Source: Salipiger abyssi
Lineage (GTDB): Bacteria > Pseudomonadota > Alphaproteobacteria > Rhodobacterales > Rhodobacteraceae
DNA: 64,000 nucleotides
Direction of reading: 5' to 3'
Assembly: GCF_001975705.1 (NCBI RefSeq)
Contig: NZ_CP015093.1
Coordinates: 1,116,001-1,180,000, forward strand
The first letter of the stretch is position 1, and the number at the start of each line of letters is the position of its first letter. Shown here one piece after another: positions 52,480 through 61,513 of the stretch. A program made the position numbers and the translations under genes. The notes under the pieces are model-generated. The model was given only the letters and a program-made list of their open reading frames with translations, had not been told where the DNA came from and made no database searches.

Positions 52480-54986
52480 CCGAAGCCTTTTCGAATCGTC
52501 GAAAAGGTGATGCTTCCCTGTGGCGCCGCGGCCGGCTCTTGCTGGCTGCGGTCGGTCTGCTTTGCGTGCTCGCGATCACCTTTCTGGTGTCCGAGATCGT
52601 GCAGGAGATGCGCTTTCTCAATTCCGCCAGCTCCGACAATGTGCACTGGGTGCTGTCGCAGGCCGAGGTGGAGTTTCTGGAGTTTCACAACGCCATCGAC
52701 CTCGCGCGGCAGAGCGACGATCCGCAGGCGCTGGAACATGTCGTCGTCGAGTTCGACGTGTTCTACAGCCGCATGATGACGCTCGGCACCGGCTCGCTCT
52801 ATGCCGATCTGCGCGCCATCGGGAATTTCGGCTATCCGGTCTCGGTCATCCGCGAAAAGCTCGACGCGATGATCCCGCTCATCGACGGCAGTAGGGCCGA
52901 TCTGCGCGCCGGGCTCGGCACGCTGGCGGCGGAGGCCGACGAAATCCGCCCGCTGCTGCGGCGGGTGGCGACGACCGGGCTCCAGTTCTTTGCCGAACGC
53001 TCGGACGAAAGCCGCAGCTCGGTGGCGGTCACCATGCTGCGGCTGGCGCTGATCACCGTGGCGCTGGTGCTGGCGCTGGTCGTGCTGCTGAGCCACACGC
53101 GGCGCGTCAGCAACCAGACCGAGCGGCGCGGCCAGGAGCTGGCGGATGCCTATGCGCGGCTGAACACGATCCTGCAAACCTCGCTGGATGCGGTGGTGGT
53201 GTCGGACCTTCAGGGCAAGATCCTCAATTTCAACGCCGCTGCCGAGCGGATCTTTCAGTACAGCCGCGACGAGGTGATCGGCCGCAACATCGCCGAGGTT
53301 CTCATCCCCGACGATTACCGCGCCGCCCATGCGGCGGGCATGGCGCGGATGCGAGACACCGGCGAGCACCGGGTTGTCGGGCATGGCCGCATCCGCCTCG
53401 AATCGAAACGGCGCAACGGTCAGATCTTCCCGGTCGAGCTGGCCATCGAAAAGGCACAGGCGGGCGAGGAAGAGGTAATGGTCGCCTTCCTGCGCGACAT
53501 CTCGCACCGCGTCGCCTCGGAAAAGGAGCTGGTCGAGGCGCGTGACAAGGCGCTGGCCGGGGAAAAGGCCAAGGCCGAGTTCCTTGCCATGATGACCCAC
53601 GAGATCCGCACGCCGCTGAACGGGCTGCTGGGCAATCTCGCGCTGCTGGACAAGACCGCTCTCTCCCCCGCGCAGGGCCGCTATGTCCGCAATATGCAGA
53701 TCTCGGGCGGCGTGCTGATGCACCATGTCGATACCGTGCTGGATGTGGCGCGATTCGAATCCGGCGTCTCCGTCGCACGGGAGGAAGTCGTGCATCTCGG
53801 CGAGCTGTTCCAGAACATCGTGGATTCGCAGGCCAGCGCCGCCGAGGCCAATGGCAACCAGATGCTCTGGGGCTGGGTTGGCGAACCGGCGGAGTGGGTG
53901 CGGATCGACGCCTCGCGGCTGCGGCAGGTGCTGCTCAACCTCGTGGGCAACGCCACCAAGTTCACCCGCGACGGGCGTATCCTGATCGAGGCGGAGCGCT
54001 CTGCCGAGGCGACGGGAGAGATGCTGGAGATCCGGGTGATCGATTCCGGCATCGGCATTTCCGAAGAGGATCAGGAGCGGGTCTTCAACGATTTCCAGAC
54101 GGTGGGCGACGCGAATTTCGCCGGGCAGGCCGGCACTGGGCTGGGGCTTGGCATCGCGCGGCGCTTTGTCGAGGCGATGGGCGGCGAGATCGGGGTGGAA
54201 AGCACCCCCGGCGAGGGCAGCGTATTCTGGCTGCGCGTGCCGCTGGTTCTTGCCGACGGTTCCGGACAGCCGGAGCAACACTCCGCACCCGCGCCTGAAA
54301 CGCCCGGTCGCGACATCCTTCTGGTCGAGGATAACGAGATCAATCTGGAGCTGGCGCGCGAGATGCTGACGGGCCTCGGCCACCGGGTGACCGAAGCCCG
54401 CGACGGCGAGCAGGCGGTGGCCGCCGCGAGCGGGCACCGGTTCGACCTCATACTGATGGATATCCGCATGCCCCGGCTCGACGGGCTCGGCGCCACCCGC
54501 GCCATCCGTTCGGGTGCCGGTGCCAGCCGCGACGTGCCCATCGTGGCACTCTCGGCGAATGTGCTGCCCGAAGCGCGAGACAGCTTTACCGAGGCCGGCA
54601 TGTCGGGCTTCCTGCCGAAACCGCTGACCGAGGACGGGCTGCTCCAGGTCATCGCCCGCTTCTGCTCCAGCGCAAAGCCGGCGCCCGAACCCGCGCCTCA
54701 GCCGCCTGAACCAGAAATCAGCCCGATGGACAGGCTGCGCCGCCGCTACGAGGACGAAACCCGCACGCTCTTCGACTGGCTCGCCACCGGTCCTGCCGAC
54801 CGGGCAGAGATCGCCCATCGGGCGCATCAGGTGGCGGGCAGCGCGGCGGCCTTCGGGCAATCGGAGCTGCGCGAGGCGCTGGTGGCGGTCGAAATGGCGG
54901 CGGATCGCAATGCACCGGAACTGGGAGCCACCATCGCGGCGGCCCGCGCCGCCTGGGAAAACGCGCCCGCGCCGACGCTTTCCTGA
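52476..54986 (+). CDS. Hybrid sensor histidine kinase (PAS-HisKA-HATPase-REC-Hpt)
   Basis: An 836-aa membrane kinase. TM1 is about 19-40, a periplasmic sensor domain about 41-185, and TM2 about 190-210. A PAS domain follows (LDAVVVSDLQGKILNFNAAAERIF). The H-box is MMTHEIRTPLNG with His375; N- and G-boxes are NLVGNATKF, DSGIGIS and GTGLGLGIARRF. The receiver has Asp662 in LILMDIRMP, and the C-terminal Hpt domain has His784 in AHQVAGSAAAFG. The start at 52476 gives an ATGA overlap with the upstream gene; an in-frame ATG at 52446 is possible. The Hpt could pass phosphate to the LuxR-type regulator at 49583. It ends 1 bp from the convergent wza-like gene. Confidence 0.93.
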   Translation: MTEAFSNRRKGDASLWRRGRLLLAAVGLLCVLAITFLVSEIVQEMRFLNSASSDNVHWVLSQAEVEFLEFHNAIDLARQSDDPQALEHVVVEFDVFYSRMMTLGTGSLYADLRAIGNFGYPVSVIREKLDAMIPLIDGSRADLRAGLGTLAAEADEIRPLLRRVATTGLQFFAERSDESRSSVAVTMLRLALITVALVLALVVLLSHTRRVSNQTERRGQELADAYARLNTILQTSLDAVVVSDLQGKILNFNAAAERIFQYSRDEVIGRNIAEVLIPDDYRAAHAAGMARMRDTGEHRVVGHGRIRLESKRRNGQIFPVELAIEKAQAGEEEVMVAFLRDISHRVASEKELVEARDKALAGEKAKAEFLAMMTHEIRTPLNGLLGNLALLDKTALSPAQGRYVRNMQISGGVLMHHVDTVLDVARFESGVSVAREEVVHLGELFQNIVDSQASAAEANGNQMLWGWVGEPAEWVRIDASRLRQVLLNLVGNATKFTRDGRILIEAERSAEATGEMLEIRVIDSGIGISEEDQERVFNDFQTVGDANFAGQAGTGLGLGIARRFVEAMGGEIGVESTPGEGSVFWLRVPLVLADGSGQPEQHSAPAPETPGRDILLVEDNEINLELAREMLTGLGHRVTEARDGEQAVAAASGHRFDLILMDIRMPRLDGLGATRAIRSGAGASRDVPIVALSANVLPEARDSFTEAGMSGFLPKPLTEDGLLQVIARFCSSAKPAPEPAPQPPEPEISPMDRLRRRYEDETRTLFDWLATGPADRAEIAHRAHQVAGSAAAFGQSELREALVAVEMAADRNAPELGATIAAARAAWENAPAPTLS

Positions 54987-56204
54987 CTACTGCCCGAGCA
55001 CCGTCCCCGCGGCGGCCACCGCCCCCACCACACCGGCGGCTTCGGCCAGGTTGGTGACGCTGCTGTCATAGCAGGCGATGGAATCGCCGGGCAGCAGGTA
55101 AGGGTCGTAATCGTCGCGGTCGGCGCGGCGCAGCATGTCCTCGATATTGCGCTCGATCACCGTCGAAACGCCGGTCATCGGGTTGCGCGTGAACAGGATC
55201 GCCGAGCGGTGCGCGCTGGTCGCCCGCGTGCCGCCCACACAATTGGTGTCGATCACCGCCTGCATGAATCGCGTGCCATAGGGCACCTCGCGCACCTCGC
55301 GCCCGATGGCCGAGGGGGCGTTGCCGGTGGCGGGTTGTGTCAGGTTGGAGAGGAACAGCGACACGCCCGGCGGGCTCACCGGGCCGGGGCGCATGAGATC
55401 GTCCTGAAAGCACTGGCGCGAGGGCACGGTGATCTCGTCGCCGGTGAGCAGCATCACATCGACCGCGTGCTGCCCCTCGAACACGCCGCGCATGTCGAGA
55501 TGATAGCTTTTACCGCCGCGCCGCAGTTCGACCGCCGAGAGATCCGCATCGGGCCGCACGCCGCCGACCGAGCGCAGCGCCGCCGAGAGGTTGCGCGCCT
55601 CGGTGGAGGCGCCGAGCGCATTCTGGCGCAGCGTGTCGCGGTCGTCGGCGCCTCTGTTGCCGATCTCGACCGCATGCGGCTCGAACACCGCGCCGGAGAC
55701 GGCAACACTGATGCTGGCGAAATCCGCCAGCCGCACGGAAATGCGCGGCGCCTCGTCATAGAACCCCTCGCTCACCAGCAGCCGGGCCAGCGCGGCCTCG
55801 ACATCCTCGGGGCGCTGCCCCTGCGCGGGGATCGGCGGCAGGAAGGGCAGCTTGAGGCTGCCATCACGCGACACGACGTAATCGCCGTTGAAGGTCTCGT
55901 CGTCGCTGACGCGGATATCCACCAGATCGTTGCGCGAGAGCCGCTCGCCGCGCAGCGCCGTGGCGACAAGCCCGCCACCCTTGCCGCCGGCGCGGTCCCA
56001 CGGGCGGCATTTCTCGGCATTCATCCGCTCCGAGAGCAGCAGCGGCTCGGATTGGGTGGAAGTCACCGGGTCGCGATACTGCGCCTGATAGCCACCGCCC
56101 GCGCGGATCTGGCCGATATTCTCGGGCGAGGGCGCGGGGCCGCAGCCGGCGGTGAGGCCGAGGCTCAGACAGGTGCCGAGCAGAATGGTTCGAGCAGACG
56201 CCAT
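54987..56204 (-). CDS. Wza-type outer-membrane polysaccharide export lipoprotein
   Basis: A 405-aa protein. The lipobox LTAGC makes Cys21 the acylated residue. The polysaccharide export (Poly_export) domain is at about 90-190 (LSRNDLVDIRVSDDETFNGDYVVSRDGSLKLPFLPPIPAQGQ). SLBB-like segments follow (FASISVAVSGAVFEPHAVEIG; GVSLFLSNLTQPAT). It would form the outer-membrane channel for the polysaccharide. The start at 56204 has AAGGGATC upstream; the longer in-frame upstream reading crosses palindromic site D. It is transcribed against the kinase gene. Confidence 0.88.
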   Translation of the reverse strand: MASARTILLGTCLSLGLTAGCGPAPSPENIGQIRAGGGYQAQYRDPVTSTQSEPLLLSERMNAEKCRPWDRAGGKGGGLVATALRGERLSRNDLVDIRVSDDETFNGDYVVSRDGSLKLPFLPPIPAQGQRPEDVEAALARLLVSEGFYDEAPRISVRLADFASISVAVSGAVFEPHAVEIGNRGADDRDTLRQNALGASTEARNLSAALRSVGGVRPDADLSAVELRRGGKSYHLDMRGVFEGQHAVDVMLLTGDEITVPSRQCFQDDLMRPGPVSPPGVSLFLSNLTQPATGNAPSAIGREVREVPYGTRFMQAVIDTNCVGGTRATSAHRSAILFTRNPMTGVSTVIERNIEDMLRRADRDDYDPYLLPGDSIACYDSSVTNLAEAAGVVGAVAAAGTVLGQ

Positions 56205-56280
56205 GGAGATCCCTTGCAAACTCTCCTCATGGTTTAGCGCGATCCGGAGCCCGTGACTATTCGCGAGCGCGGTTGAGCCC

Positions 56281-56298
56281 CCTACCCGAAGGGATAGG
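56281..56298. promoter_or_regulatory. Palindromic site D (CCTACCC-N4-GGATAGG), between wza and flippase genes
   Basis: Matches the four-site motif at 13 of 14 half-site positions with a GAAG spacer. It lies 77 bp upstream of the wza-like start and 100 bp upstream of the flippase GTG, in their divergent gap, so one bound regulator could act on both promoters. Confidence 0.55.
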
Positions 56299-56397
56299 TC
56301 GCAATTCCTTCGCGGCCTGTTGCCCTCCTGCCGCGTCCGGGACAGCGGCGGCCGCTGCGGAATATTGGTTAGCGGAACCTTTAGAGGACGATGCCCC

Positions 56398-57627
56398 GTG
56401 CCCAGACCCGCCACCTCCATGCTGAGCCACCTGCTGGCCTACGGCGCCTCCGAGATCGCGACAAAGCTGTCGCGCCTGGGCGTGGTCATCGCCGTGGCGC
56501 GCACCCTCGACGCCGCCGAGATCGGCGTGGCCGCCGCCGCGCTCGCCACCGGCGACCTGCTGAAATCGCTGACCGAAAACGGTGTCGGACAGCGCATCAT
56601 CGCGGCCTCGCAAGCCGAGCTCTCGGCCACCTGCAACCGCGCGCACGGGCTGTTCTGGGTCTGGTGCCTTGGGCTCTTCGCCGTGCAGGCGCTGATCGCC
56701 GGGGCGGTCTGGATGCTCACCGGCAATCCCGCGCTCGCCGCGCTGATCCTGGTGCTGGCCGGCGAATACCTCTTCATGCCGGGCGGGCTGGTGCAGACCG
56801 GGCTGGCGCTGCGTGCCGGCAAGCTGAAACAGACCGCCGCCATCGCCGGCGGTCAGGCGGTCATGGCCAACCTGATGTCGGTGGCGCTGGCGCTGGTCTG
56901 GCCCTCGGCGCTGGCGCTGGTGCTGCCGCGCCTGCTCACCGCGCCGTTCTGGCTGCTCTCGATGCGCCGCCTGCACCCCTGGTCGCACGACCCCGAGGCC
57001 GGCAAGGCGCCGATCCGCCCCTTCATCGGCTTCGGCGCCCCGATCCTCGGCACCGAGATCGTCAAGACCGCGCGTCTGCATGCCGACAAGCTGATCGTCG
57101 GCGCGCTGCTCGGACCGGAGATCCTCGGGCTCTATTTCATGGCCTTCAACGCCGGCCTCAGCCTCGCCACCTCCTTCTCCGCCGCCTTCGCCGCCGTGCT
57201 CTTCCCGCATCTCTGCACCGGGGCCGACCGCGCCGCCGCCATGCGTCAGGGGCTCGCCGTCTCCATCGGCCTCGTCGCCCCGGCGGTCGTCCTTCAGGCG
57301 GTGCTGGCGCCCTGGTACGTGCCGCTGCTGCTGGGCGAGGGCTGGGACGGGCTGGCCGAGCCGGTGTCGATCCTCTGCCTCGTCGCCATCCCGACCATGC
57401 TCTGGACCGCCACCGCCGGCTGGCTGCGCGCCGAGAACCGCCCGCTGGCCGAGCTGCGAGGCACCGCCATCCTCACCGCCGCGATGATCGCGAACACGGT
57501 GATCGCCGCGCCCTACGGCCTGACCGCCCTCGCCTGGGGTTACCTCGCGACCGCCTGCGTCACCATGCTGATGCTGTCGCGCCCTGCCCTGTCCCTCGCC
57601 CTTTTCCCCGCAAACCGGAGTGCCTGA
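56398..57627 (+). CDS. Wzx-type lipopolysaccharide/exopolysaccharide flippase
   Basis: A 409-aa MATE/MOP-superfamily protein with about 12 membrane segments. It begins MLSHLLAYGASEIATKLSRLGVVIAVARTL and contains FIGFGAPILGTEIVKTARLHADKLIVGALLGPEILGLYFMAFNAG, a typical PST/Wzx segment. It would flip the undecaprenyl-linked repeat to the periplasm. The start is taken as GTG at 56398 with AGAGGA 11-16 nt upstream; a later ATG at 56419 has no ribosome binding site. It is followed by three glycosyltransferase genes in one direction with gaps of 3-24 bp. Confidence 0.87.
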   Translation: MPRPATSMLSHLLAYGASEIATKLSRLGVVIAVARTLDAAEIGVAAAALATGDLLKSLTENGVGQRIIAASQAELSATCNRAHGLFWVWCLGLFAVQALIAGAVWMLTGNPALAALILVLAGEYLFMPGGLVQTGLALRAGKLKQTAAIAGGQAVMANLMSVALALVWPSALALVLPRLLTAPFWLLSMRRLHPWSHDPEAGKAPIRPFIGFGAPILGTEIVKTARLHADKLIVGALLGPEILGLYFMAFNAGLSLATSFSAAFAAVLFPHLCTGADRAAAMRQGLAVSIGLVAPAVVLQAVLAPWYVPLLLGEGWDGLAEPVSILCLVAIPTMLWTATAGWLRAENRPLAELRGTAILTAAMIANTVIAAPYGLTALAWGYLATACVTMLMLSRPALSLALFPANRSA

Positions 57628-57630
57628 GCC

Positions 57631-58554
57631 ATGCCGCTGATTTCCGTGATCATCCCCGTCTACAACGCCGCAGAGACCCTGGAGCTGACAATCGCCGCGC
57701 TGCAAGCCCAGAGCTTCACCGACTGGGAGGCGATCCTCGTCGAAGACCGCTCCAGCGACGAGAGCTTGCAGGTGGCCGAAATGCTCCGGGACGAAGATCC
57801 CCGCCTGACGCTGCTGCATAACCCCGGCAAGGGGCCGAGCACCGCCCGCAACTTCGGCGCGCTGGGTTGCGCCAGGGGCGAGATCCTTGCCTTCTGCGAC
57901 GCCGACGACCTCTGGGAGCCGGGCAAGCTGGCCGATGTGGCCGAGGCGCTGACCGAAGGGTCCGCCGATGCGGTCTTCGGTGTGACCGGGTTCTTTCGCG
58001 ACGACCCGGCGGAGATTCGCAGCCGCTCCACCATGCCTGCCGGGCCGGTCACCGTCTCGATGCTGATGGGCGAAAACCCGGTCTGCACGCTGTCGAACCT
58101 GTCGCTGCGCCGCTCGGTCTTTGCCGCGCTCGGCGGGTTCCGCGAGGACATGGTGCATAACGAGGATCTGGAATTCCTGATCCGTCTGGTGGGCCGGGGC
58201 CGCCGGCTCGAAGGGATCGACGCCGATCATGTCCGCTATCGCCTCAGCCCCAGCGGCCTTTCCGCCGATCTCGACGCGATGCGCGCCGGGCGGGAAGAGG
58301 CGCTGCGCACGGCGGCGGCCTTCGGCCATCCGACCGAGCCGCGCGCCGAGGCGATCCACCTGCGCTACCTTGCCCGCCGCGCGCTGCGGCTGGGCGCACC
58401 GACGGCGCTCGTGCGCCGGCTGGTGATCGAGGGCTGCCGCGCCAATGCCCGCGCCTTCCTGCTGCCCGCCCGGCGCGGCGCGCTCGTCGCGCTCGCCGCC
58501 ACCCTCCTGCCCGTCCTGCCGCGCCCCCTGCGCCGCGCCCTGTTCTCGAACTGA
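57631..58554 (+). CDS. Family 2 glycosyltransferase
   Basis: A 307-aa GT-A glycosyltransferase. The GT2 opening ISVIIPVYNAAETLELTIAALQAQSFTDWE is at 4-33, and EDRSSDES and the metal-binding ILAFCDADDLWEPGK follow. The C-terminal part is helical and family-variable (FLIRLVGRGRRLEGIDADHVRYRLSP), with a hydrophobic segment near the end that may associate with the membrane. It would add one sugar to the lipid-linked repeat. It is 3 bp after the flippase. Its sequence is clearly related to the next gene, suggesting a tandem duplication. Confidence 0.9.
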   Translation: MPLISVIIPVYNAAETLELTIAALQAQSFTDWEAILVEDRSSDESLQVAEMLRDEDPRLTLLHNPGKGPSTARNFGALGCARGEILAFCDADDLWEPGKLADVAEALTEGSADAVFGVTGFFRDDPAEIRSRSTMPAGPVTVSMLMGENPVCTLSNLSLRRSVFAALGGFREDMVHNEDLEFLIRLVGRGRRLEGIDADHVRYRLSPSGLSADLDAMRAGREEALRTAAAFGHPTEPRAEAIHLRYLARRALRLGAPTALVRRLVIEGCRANARAFLLPARRGALVALAATLLPVLPRPLRRALFSN

Positions 58555-58565
58555 GGAAACCTCCG

Positions 58566-59552
58566 ATGCCCTACGCCTCCATCGTCGTCCCCGCCTACAA
58601 CGCCGCCCGCACCCTTTCGGAAACGCTGCGCTCGCTCAGCGCGCAGAGCTTCCGCGATCTGGAAATCGTGGTGGTCGATGACGGCTCGACCGACAGCACC
58701 GCCGGGATCGCCCGCCTGCATGCGGCGCAGGACCCGCGCATCCGGCTGGTGCGCCAGTTCAACCGGGGCCTCGCCGGCGCGCGCAACAGCGGCATCGCCG
58801 CCAGCACCGGCGCGCTGATCGGGTTTTGCGACGCCGACGATCTCTGGCTGCCGGGCAAGCTTGCCGCCCATGTGATGCATCTCGACGGCGCGCCGGATGT
58901 CGGGCTGAGCTATTCCGGCTCGGCGCTGATCGACGAGCACTCCCACCGCATGGGCCATGCGCAGCGCCCGCGCCTGCGCGACGTGAGCTCCGCGCATGTG
59001 TTCAAGCGCAACCCGGTGGGCAACGGCTCGGCCCCGGTGATCCGGCGCGAGATGCTCGACGCCGTCGCCTGGCGCCCGGCGGTCGAGATCCAGCGCGACT
59101 GGGTCTTTGACGAGACCTTCCGCCAGTCCGAGGATATCGAGTGCTGGCTGCGGCTCTGCCTGCGCACCGACTGGATGATCGAGGGCGTGCCCGGCCTGCT
59201 TACAGAATACCGGGTCAGCGGCAACGGCCTCTCGGCCAATGTCGAGGCGCAGCTTGCCTCCTGGGAGCGGATGGTGACCAAGCTGCGCCCGCTCGCGCCG
59301 GAATTCTTTGCCAGGCACGAGCCCGCCGCCCGCGCCTATCAACTGCGCTATCTGGCGCGGCGCGCGGTGAGCAGCGGCGACGGTGCCGCCGCCTGCGATC
59401 TGATCGCCCGCGCCTTCGCGCACTCCCGCACACCCATCGCCGAGGAGCCCCTGCGCAGCCTCACCACCTGGGCCGCGGCCCATGCCACCGCCCGTTTCGG
59501 CAATGCGCCGATGCGGCTCGCCCGCGCGGTCCTGTCCGCCGCCCGTACCTGA
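58566..59552 (+). CDS. Family 2 glycosyltransferase
   Basis: A 328-aa GT2 enzyme. The start YASIVVPAYNAARTLSETLRSLSAQSFRDLEIVVVDDGSTDST contains the nucleotide-sugar binding DDGSTD, and IGFCDADDLWLPGK holds the DXD-type motif. The middle (EDIECWLRLCLRTDWMIEGVPGLLTEYRVS) is typical of the family. It shares a common plan and several segments (CDADDLW, LRYLARRA) with the gene before it. Sugar specificity cannot be read from the sequence. It is 11 bp downstream of the previous gene. Confidence 0.9.
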   Translation: MPYASIVVPAYNAARTLSETLRSLSAQSFRDLEIVVVDDGSTDSTAGIARLHAAQDPRIRLVRQFNRGLAGARNSGIAASTGALIGFCDADDLWLPGKLAAHVMHLDGAPDVGLSYSGSALIDEHSHRMGHAQRPRLRDVSSAHVFKRNPVGNGSAPVIRREMLDAVAWRPAVEIQRDWVFDETFRQSEDIECWLRLCLRTDWMIEGVPGLLTEYRVSGNGLSANVEAQLASWERMVTKLRPLAPEFFARHEPAARAYQLRYLARRAVSSGDGAAACDLIARAFAHSRTPIAEEPLRSLTTWAAAHATARFGNAPMRLARAVLSAART

Positions 59553-59576
59553 TTGCCCTCCGAGGAGACCCAAGCC

Positions 59577-60623
59577 ATGACCGACATGCCCCGCATCCTG
59601 CACCTCGTCGATGATGCCACCCCGGGCGGCATCACCCGCGTGCTCGACCATATCCGCAGCTGCCCGCTGATGGCGCAGACCGCCCGGCACGAGCTCTGGA
59701 CCGTCGCCCGCAACGCCGCGCTGCCGCGTTGCGATGCGGACATGATCGTCTCGCATCTGAGCCTGAGCTGGCGCGGCCTGCCGGCGCTGATCTCGCTGCG
59801 CGCGCGTCACCCGGGCACCCCGCTGGTGCATGTGGAGCACAGCTATACCGAGGCCTTCACCGCGCTCAACGTCCGTGCCAAGCTGCGGTTCTTCACCATG
59901 CTGCGCACCGCCTATGCGCTTTTCGACCGGGTTGTCGCGGTGAGTGAGGCGCAGGGCGCATGGCTCACCCGTCGCCGTCTCGTGCCCGCCGGTGCGTTGC
60001 GGGTGATCCCGCCGGTGGTGGATCTCGCGGGGTTCCGCGCGCTGCCCGCGCCGCAGGGCGCGCCGCGCGTCATCGGCGCCATCGGGCGGCTGCACCGTCA
60101 GAAGGGCTTCGACATTCTCATCCAGGCCTTCCGCCAGCTGCCCGATGCCGGGCTGGCGCTGCATATCCACGGCTCCGGCCCGGAAGAGGCGGCGCTGCGC
60201 GCGCTGGCCGAGGGCGATCCGCGCATCCGGTTCTTTGGCCATTCGGGCCAGCCCGAAAAGGTGATGGCCTCGGTCGATCTGGTGGCCATGCCGTCGCGCT
60301 GGGAAGCCTTCGGTCTGGTGGCGCTCGAGGCGCGCTCCGCCGGGCGGCCTGTGCTCTGCCCGCGCCTGGACGGGCTCGCCACGAGCGCCGGAGCGGACGG
60401 GCTCTTTGTGACGGGCCACGGTATCGACGCCTGGGCTCGCGCCTTGCAGCGCGCCCTTGCCGCGACCGACAGCACCCCCGACCGCGCCGCCGGTTGCGAG
60501 GCGGTCTTTGCCGAGGGTTGGGCGGAGCTCATCGCCTCCTGCTGCGGTCACGCGAAACGCGCGCCGCAAAGCGCCGGTGCCGGTGCCGCGCCGGGCACGC
60601 TGATCGCAGCCGGCCTGTCCTGA
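59577..60623 (+). CDS. Family 4 (GT-B) glycosyltransferase
   Basis: A 348-aa retaining glycosyltransferase with two Rossmann-like domains. The N-terminal acceptor domain begins RILHLVDDATPGGITRVLDHI, with the glycine-rich PGGI loop. The C-terminal GT4 domain has VIGAIGRLHRQKGFDILIQAFRQL and the EX7E-type motif EAFGLVALEARSAGRPVL (about 245-262). The start at 59577 follows GAGGAGA; an in-frame TTG at 59553 is possible but lacks this spacing. It is the last gene of the flippase-glycosyltransferase operon. Confidence 0.92.
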   Translation: MTDMPRILHLVDDATPGGITRVLDHIRSCPLMAQTARHELWTVARNAALPRCDADMIVSHLSLSWRGLPALISLRARHPGTPLVHVEHSYTEAFTALNVRAKLRFFTMLRTAYALFDRVVAVSEAQGAWLTRRRLVPAGALRVIPPVVDLAGFRALPAPQGAPRVIGAIGRLHRQKGFDILIQAFRQLPDAGLALHIHGSGPEEAALRALAEGDPRIRFFGHSGQPEKVMASVDLVAMPSRWEAFGLVALEARSAGRPVLCPRLDGLATSAGADGLFVTGHGIDAWARALQRALAATDSTPDRAAGCEAVFAEGWAELIASCCGHAKRAPQSAGAGAAPGTLIAAGLS

Positions 60624-60648
60624 TGCGCCCGGGCTGAGCGCCCCCGGC

Positions 60649-61473
60649 TCAGCCCATCAGCGCCTTGCGCAGCATATTGAGCGCCACGAGGATGAGGAAC
60701 GCGCCGAAGAGGCGCTTCAGCGGCGCCGGATTCATCGCATGCGCGATCTTCACCCCCAGCGGCGCGGTCAGCAGCGTCATCGCGATGACCACCAGAAAGC
60801 CCGGTATGTTCACCGCGCCCAGCGTGAAGGGAGGCCGCGAGCCGGGCTCGATGGTCAGCAGCAGAAAGCCCACCGCCGAGGGCACCGCGATCAGCACGCC
60901 GAACCCCGCCGCCGTCGCGACCGCGCGGTGAATCGGCACATTGTGCAGGCTCATCAGCGGCACGCCGAAACTGCCGCCGCCGATGCCCATGAGCACCGAG
61001 AGAAAGCCCACAACCGGCGAATAGAGATACTGCTTGCCGCCGCTCGGCATCGCCTCGGCGATGCGCCAGCTGCTCCGCCCGAGCAGCATGTAGAGCCCGA
61101 TGATCAGCCCCAGGCAGCCGAAAATCACCTGAAGGCTGGTGGAGCGCAGCGCCGAGGCCGCAAGCACGCCCACGATGGCGCCGATGACGATGCCCGGCGC
61201 CCAGCCGCGCAGGATGTCCCAGTCGACCGCGCCCTTGCGGTTGTGGCTGATGACAGAGCGCAACGAGGTCACGATGATCGTGGCGAGCGAGGTGGCGAGG
61301 CAGACCTGCATGGTCTGCACCCCGTCATAACCGAGCGCCTGGAAGGTGAAGAAGAAGGCCGGCACCAGCACGATGCCGCCGCCCACGCCCAGCAGCCCCG
61401 CCAGCACACCGGCCACGCCCCCGATCACGATCATGAAAACCAGCAATTCGAGCGTGAGGGTCATATCGGGCAT
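60649..61473 (-). CDS. TauE/SafE family sulfite/organosulfonate exporter-like permease
   Basis: A 274-aa membrane protein with eight hydrophobic segments arranged in two related halves. Family strings are IGGVAGVLAGLLGVGGGIVLVPAFFF (about 17-42) and VGFLSVLMGIGGGSFGVPLMSLHNVPIHRAVATAAGFG in the second half; the G-GGG repeats are the hallmark of TauE/SafE. Members transport sulfite, sulfoacetate or other small anions. It lies 40 bp downstream of the GntR gene on the same strand and is probably controlled with it. Substrate is uncertain. Confidence 0.9.
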   Translation of the reverse strand: MPDMTLTLELLVFMIVIGGVAGVLAGLLGVGGGIVLVPAFFFTFQALGYDGVQTMQVCLATSLATIIVTSLRSVISHNRKGAVDWDILRGWAPGIVIGAIVGVLAASALRSTSLQVIFGCLGLIIGLYMLLGRSSWRIAEAMPSGGKQYLYSPVVGFLSVLMGIGGGSFGVPLMSLHNVPIHRAVATAAGFGVLIAVPSAVGFLLLTIEPGSRPPFTLGAVNIPGFLVVIAMTLLTAPLGVKIAHAMNPAPLKRLFGAFLILVALNMLRKALMG

Positions 61474-61513
61474 GAAATACTCCTGAAATCATTGGTCCGC
61501 AGCGGCGGGCTAT

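Noticed and set aside
56391..57821. Plus-strand frame beginning at ATG 56391 in front of the flippase
   Set aside because: Its product is arginine/alanine-rich low complexity, in a different frame from the flippase, and lacks membrane segments; the GTG at 56398 gives the flippase.
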